This document shows positions 60,508-64,000 of a stretch of DNA of 64,000 bases, piece by piece. The first letter of the stretch is position 1. Each line of letters begins with the position of its first letter. The notes under the pieces are model-generated. The model was not told the origin of the DNA, did no database searches, and saw nothing but the letters and a program-made list of their open reading frames with translations. The position numbers were made by a program, and so were the translations under genes. Source of the stretch: Darksidea phi (taxonomy: Eukaryota > Ascomycota > Dothideomycetes > Pleosporales > Lentitheciaceae); contig JASJFT010000092.1 in assembly GCA_030770425.1 (NCBI GenBank), forward strand, positions 112,167 to 176,166, written 5' to 3'.

Positions 60508-61738
60508 ATGCACTTCTCCACGATCTTTTCTGTGCTGCTCCTCGCAGCCTGCGAAGTTTTCGCGGGCTACAATGCTACAAGCAGGAATAACGTTGCTGTA
60601 TATTGGGGCCAAAATTCCGCTGGACATGCTAACAAGAAGACGGAATTACAGCAGCGACTTTCCCATTACTGTGAAAGTAAGTCTAGCTCCCGAGCAAGCG
60701 CTCAGTCTTCATTGTCTCCAATGCAAACATATACTAACAAGCATATCAGGCGATTCGGTAGATGTACGATCTCCATCTTTCTTATTTCGATGCTGCTAAT
60801 GGAACGGTAGATTATCATCATAGCATTCATACTGCAACTTGACGATGGAACCGGGAAGCCTTTGCTAGTAAGTAGATATCGCATCCTATGACCTCAAGGC
60901 TAACGCTTTGCAGAACTTTGCCAACCAGGGCTACAACTGTACAGAAGGGAATAATATGATTTGTTATGAAATCGGGCAAGTGTTCATTTATTTATCGGTA
61001 CGCTAGCCTGCGTGTACCCTGGCTCTAACTCCGTATAGGTCTGACATACAGACTTGTCAAGGAAGCGGCAAGACAGTCCTCCTCTCTATGGGTGGCGACT
61101 CTGCGCCAGGACGTAAAGTTGGAGCCTTCAAAACCGAAGATGCCGCCACCGCCAACGCGGAAAAGATCTGGAAGATGTTTGGTCCGGAGACAGAAGACGG
61201 AGCCATCCCCAGGCCATTTGGCAACGCCGTCATTGACGGATTCGATCTGGATCCTGAGGATATATCCGAGACAGACACTACTTATATGGTCAAATGGGCA
61301 ACCAAGATGCGCGACCTCCTCAACAACAATAACGACGGAAAGAAGCGTTACCTGACCGTCGCACCTCAATGCCCAGCCCCACTGGATAACGAGCTGCTAC
61401 CCATTCTAAATGCGACCCACTATGACATGTTCTTCGTCCAGTTTTACAACAATCCGGACTGCCACCCCGCGAGCAAGAACTACTCCTTCCCCAGCTGGGA
61501 CACATGGGTGAAGGATAAGAATGGAACCAAAGTCTTTATAGGACTTCCAGCTCAGAGCGATGCTGCTCCTAATGGCGGTTTCCTCGCGCCTTCGAGTCTC
61601 GGAGACGTTTTGGAGAAAACAAAGAACCACACTAGCCTTGGTGGCATCATGCTGTGGGATGCAAGTCAGGCCTGGAGAGAGGGTGATGGGAAAGACTACC
61701 ATGACAAAGCCAAAACGGCTTTGACTAAATTGGGTTGA
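60508..61738 (+). CDS. Class III chitinase (GH18), secreted, five exons, 333 aa
   Basis: Exons are 60508-60676, 60750-60763, 60811-60867, 60914-60975 and 61039-61738. Introns are 73, 47, 46 and 63 bases, and the CDS is 1,002 bases. Exon 2 is only 14 bases and is needed to give CESDSVDIIIIAFILQLDDG. The fourth intron begins GCAAGT, so it is a GC-AG intron; no GT donor keeps the frame at EIG-SDIQTC. Residues 1-19 are a signal peptide ending VFA-GYN. GH18 features are NVAVYWGQNSAG, the LLSMGGDS strand motif, and the catalytic DGFDLDPE (about 167-174) with the acid Glu. MFFVQFYNNPDC and GGIMLWDASQAW follow. The enzyme hydrolyses chitin in the wall or environment. No GPI signal or Ser/Thr stalk is visible, so it is probably freely secreted. 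Confidence 0.92.
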
Positions 61739-62120
61739 ATGAATGAACTGTACTTGTGGATTCTAGAGGCCTTGTTTTGGGCGGTGGGTTGTTTGCGTAG
61801 GCTCGGGCAGCCTCATGCTGTTGTACACTGACATAAGCGATGGTCCTATTCTTTTCCTTCCTGTTTTTGTGTATTATTAGTGCTTGTCTATTTGAATAGC
61901 AGCAATGGTCGCTTGTTACTACAGGCACCCAGCGGACTGCCAATCATCACACACGCTGATATATAAAAACTTCTTCTACTATTTCTGTTTCTGCTACTAT
62001 CCTCACTACTCTACATCGTGACTATTTTCTCTACTCCCCTTCCCCCACCCTCCAAAAGCCTAGACTTTCCATCTACTCCTTACTTCTTCCAAGCGGTAGC
62101 CGTCTCTGTAACCCACTATG
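61739..62120. other. Spacer between chitinase genes
   Basis: CT-rich stretches and a TATA-like sequence at 61961. No gene is seen on either strand. Confidence 0.4.
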
Positions 62121-62309
62121 TCACACAACTCCCGTCACATCTACCCTATCCTTGGTCACCGTTTTCGTAGTCGGACACCCCTTAATCGGCCCCGACGGCA
62201 CCGTTGTCGTACTCAGGTAAAGACAATCCGGCGGCAGGCACCCAAGCGTATCTTCGGGGCACTTTTTGGTCGCTGAGATGGTGCGCGTGTAGCAGGGCAC
62301 TGAAGTGTT
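62121..62309 (-). CDS. Orphan 3' exon of a Cys-rich secreted-type protein
   Basis: On the minus strand, after a GGCTAG acceptor, a frame of 62 codons reads NTSVPCYTRTISATKKCPED, TLGCLPPDCLYLSTTTVPSG, PIKGCPTTKTVTKD and ends at TGA. Its regular Cys-Pro-Thr spacing resembles the C-terminal part of small secreted fungal proteins. The preceding 400 bases on that strand are AT-rich and yield no convincing partner exon. The gene may therefore be broken by an insertion or by decay, or its 5' exons may be very short. Function is unknown. Confidence 0.4.
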   Translation of the reverse strand, partial: NTSVPCYTRTISATKKCPEDTLGCLPPDCLYLSTTTVPSGPIKGCPTTKTVTKDRVDVTGVV

Positions 62310-62740
62310 CTAGCCCGCCCAATATAGTACAAGTTATCTCATTTAATTACATATTATACTCCCACATATAAGATCTACATATAGGATTACCTTCAAAACT
62401 CGGTTGATCGTCCTGATTACTCTTCGGTGTAGGTACAAACCGTACATGAATCCTTTAAGGCCTAAATAAATCTCAACCCCTCGCCTATACAAGTGAGTAA
62501 TGATACGCGGTATACATCGATAGGTCCATGGATTACTGGGAAAAAATCTATGGATTTTGGGGAGGGGTTGCACTGTTACATGTAGATCACCGAAAACCAA
62601 GAGGTATGTAACTGACTCAGAATCGATTAAAAGTTACGTAGCCAAGCTTGATATAAAACAGAACGTGATTAGGTTGGATTCTTGATGTATGGAGGTGGCC
62701 AGTTCTTTATGGAGGGCACTGATATTTTGCAATCTACCCA
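62310..62740. other. AT-rich spacer
   Basis: Low-GC sequence between the orphan exon and the second chitinase. A minus-strand 85-codon frame (62343-62600) is unsupported. Confidence 0.45.
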
Positions 62741-63889
62741 TTGTGTCAATGGGCGTCGTGGCGATGCGCACTTCGAGCTTGTCGATGCGGAGCGCTCGTA
62801 CTCGCTGTAGCAGATCTTTACAAGCGCATAATGCTACTGAAACAGAAAGACCCTGATCTCCAAGTGTTCATTGCCATTGGTGGTTGGACGTTCAATGACC
62901 CAGGTCAACCTACTGCAACCACATTCTCCGACTTGGCAGCGTCCGTCCCACGCCAGAAGGCTTTCATAGAATCGCTTCTCTCGTTCATGTCAACTTATGG
63001 CTCTGACGGAGTCGATCTGGATTGGGAATATCCTGCTGCCGATGACCGAAACGGCCGAGAAGTCGATTTCGCTAACTTTCCCAAGTTTATGTCGCGGTTG
63101 AAGACTTCATTAGATTCCGCCTCCAAAGGCATTTCCATTACGCTCCCAGCATCTTATTGGTATCTGCAGCACTTCGACCTGAAGCCTCTGGCGAAGACAG
63201 TCGGCTGGTTTAATATCATGTCTGTCATCCGACACTCAACGCATTTATATTACTAATGTCGAGATTTAGGTCGTACGATTTACATGGTACCTGGGACAAG
63301 GGTAACAAGTGGACGGGCAACTTTCTTTACGGACACACAAATCTTGCTGAAATCAAGGAAGCACTCGATCTCCTGTGGAGAAATGGCATAGACCCTGGCC
63401 AAGTCGTTATGGGGCTAGGTTTCTACGGAAGGTCCTTTTCGGCAACATCACAATCATGCCTCGCGCCTGGCTGTACGTTCGAATCAGGTGGCCAAAAAGG
63501 CAAGTGCAGCAGAGAAACTGGCATTCTGCTAAACTCAGAAATCGATGATTTGATGAAGCAAAACAACGTCAAAGCCACACATTACAAGAAAGAGGCTGTC
63601 AAGGTAGCTACTTGGGGTGACCAATGGGTAAGCTATGATGATGTCGAAACCTTCGCGCAAACACTTTGTCTAGGTGGACTCATGGTCTGGGCTATCAGCC
63701 ACGACACGAAAGACGCAAAGTACAACAAGGCCCTTGCGAAGGTTTCAAATCGCAAAATCTCGTCGTTGCCGGCCACAGATGGGTCTGACAAGCCTTTTAC
63801 GTTCTTCGACGTTGCAAATCCCCAATGCAAATGGACCAACTGTGGCGAGAGCTGCCCTTCCGGGTGGGTACACATGCCACGAAAGGAGC
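62741..63889 (+). CDS. Class V GH18 chitinase, incomplete at both ends
   Basis: A GH18 catalytic domain is clear. QVFIAIGGWTFNDPG is the SxGG-like strand, and DGVDLDWEYPAADDR carries the catalytic Glu. KGISITLPASYWYLQHFD and GLGFYGRSF follow, then EAVKVATWGDQWVSYDD and GGLMVWAISHDTKD. An intron at 63220-63269 joins WFNIM-SYDLHGTWDKG. A Cys-containing module then begins (PQCKWTNCGESCPSGWV). These features match the subgroup of class V chitinases related to the killer-toxin alpha subunit. The 5' end is unresolved: the coherent frame begins near VADLYKRIMLL, no ATG fits, and a different frame upstream reads HFELVDAERS, so a frameshift, an intron or decay is possible. The 3' end runs into a poly-G block. 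Confidence 0.75.
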
Positions 63890-63927
63890 GGGGGGGGGGG
63901 GGGGGGGGGGCCCCCGGGGGTGGGGGG
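63890..63927. other. Poly-G block, probable assembly or sequencing artefact
   Basis: About 21 consecutive G, then CCCCC, GGGGG, T and GGGGGGG, interrupt the chitinase coding sequence. Nothing similar occurs elsewhere in the window. Such runs are typical of read-end or gap-edge artefacts. The sequence after 63930 should be treated with caution. Confidence 0.6.
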
Positions 63928-64000
63928 GCCTTGAAGACCACTACACCGGAACGCTCTTGTATTAGAAATATTGATGGTGCGCTTGATAATTATCATTATT

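Overview
The window is genomic DNA from a filamentous ascomycete (Pezizomycotina), most likely a dothideomycete. Protein-coding genes are spaced irregularly on both strands. They are interrupted by short GT-AG introns, mostly 46-70 bases. The products are typically fungal: homocitrate synthase of the aminoadipate lysine route, a secreted amidase, GH18 chitinases, a GPI-anchored Ser/Thr-rich wall protein, and NUF2. The class assignment is inference; no marker here fixes the genus. Exon boundaries were read by eye from splice sites and reading-frame continuity.

Layout. 0-9 kb: the 3' end of a truncated gene, a small hypothetical gene, a six-exon bestrophin-family channel, a four-exon GA4-desaturase/CmcJ-like gene and a three-TM membrane protein. 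9-18.9 kb is gene-poor accessory sequence. It holds a seven-exon secreted amidase, a 1.14 kb miniature LTR retroelement (TRIM) with a perfect 5-bp target duplication, TpA-rich RIP-like sequence, a tRNA-Val-like relic, a fold-back hairpin and a frameshifted pseudogene. 18.9-47.6 kb is the gene-rich core: a small two-exon protein, an F-box-like protein, a GNAT acetyltransferase, isopentenyl-diphosphate isomerase, homocitrate synthase, a GFA-domain protein, an Asi-type RING membrane protein, an F-box/UIM protein resembling Ufo1, kinetochore NUF2, a long basic disordered protein, a mitochondrial-type thioredoxin and a disordered small protein. 49.6-64 kb: a 1,390-residue PAN-like/GPI wall protein, a decayed 2EXR-type gene, mitochondrial ribosomal protein uS12m, a small hypothetical, an SDR-like gene, a probable Cys-rich small protein, a class III chitinase, an orphan Cys-rich exon and a class V chitinase running into a poly-G block.

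The genes are not co-linear in one pathway. Three themes recur. Ubiquitin and protein quality control appears in the RING membrane protein next to the F-box/UIM protein. Core metabolism appears in the tandem isomerase and homocitrate synthase. The cell surface and chitin appear in the GPI protein and the two chitinases with Cys-rich small proteins between or beside them. I found no clear undescribed defence-like or biosynthetic system. The most unusual items are the TRIM, a 14-base microexon plus a GC-AG intron in one chitinase gene, the possible Cys-rich/chitinase locus at the right end, and several decayed genes.
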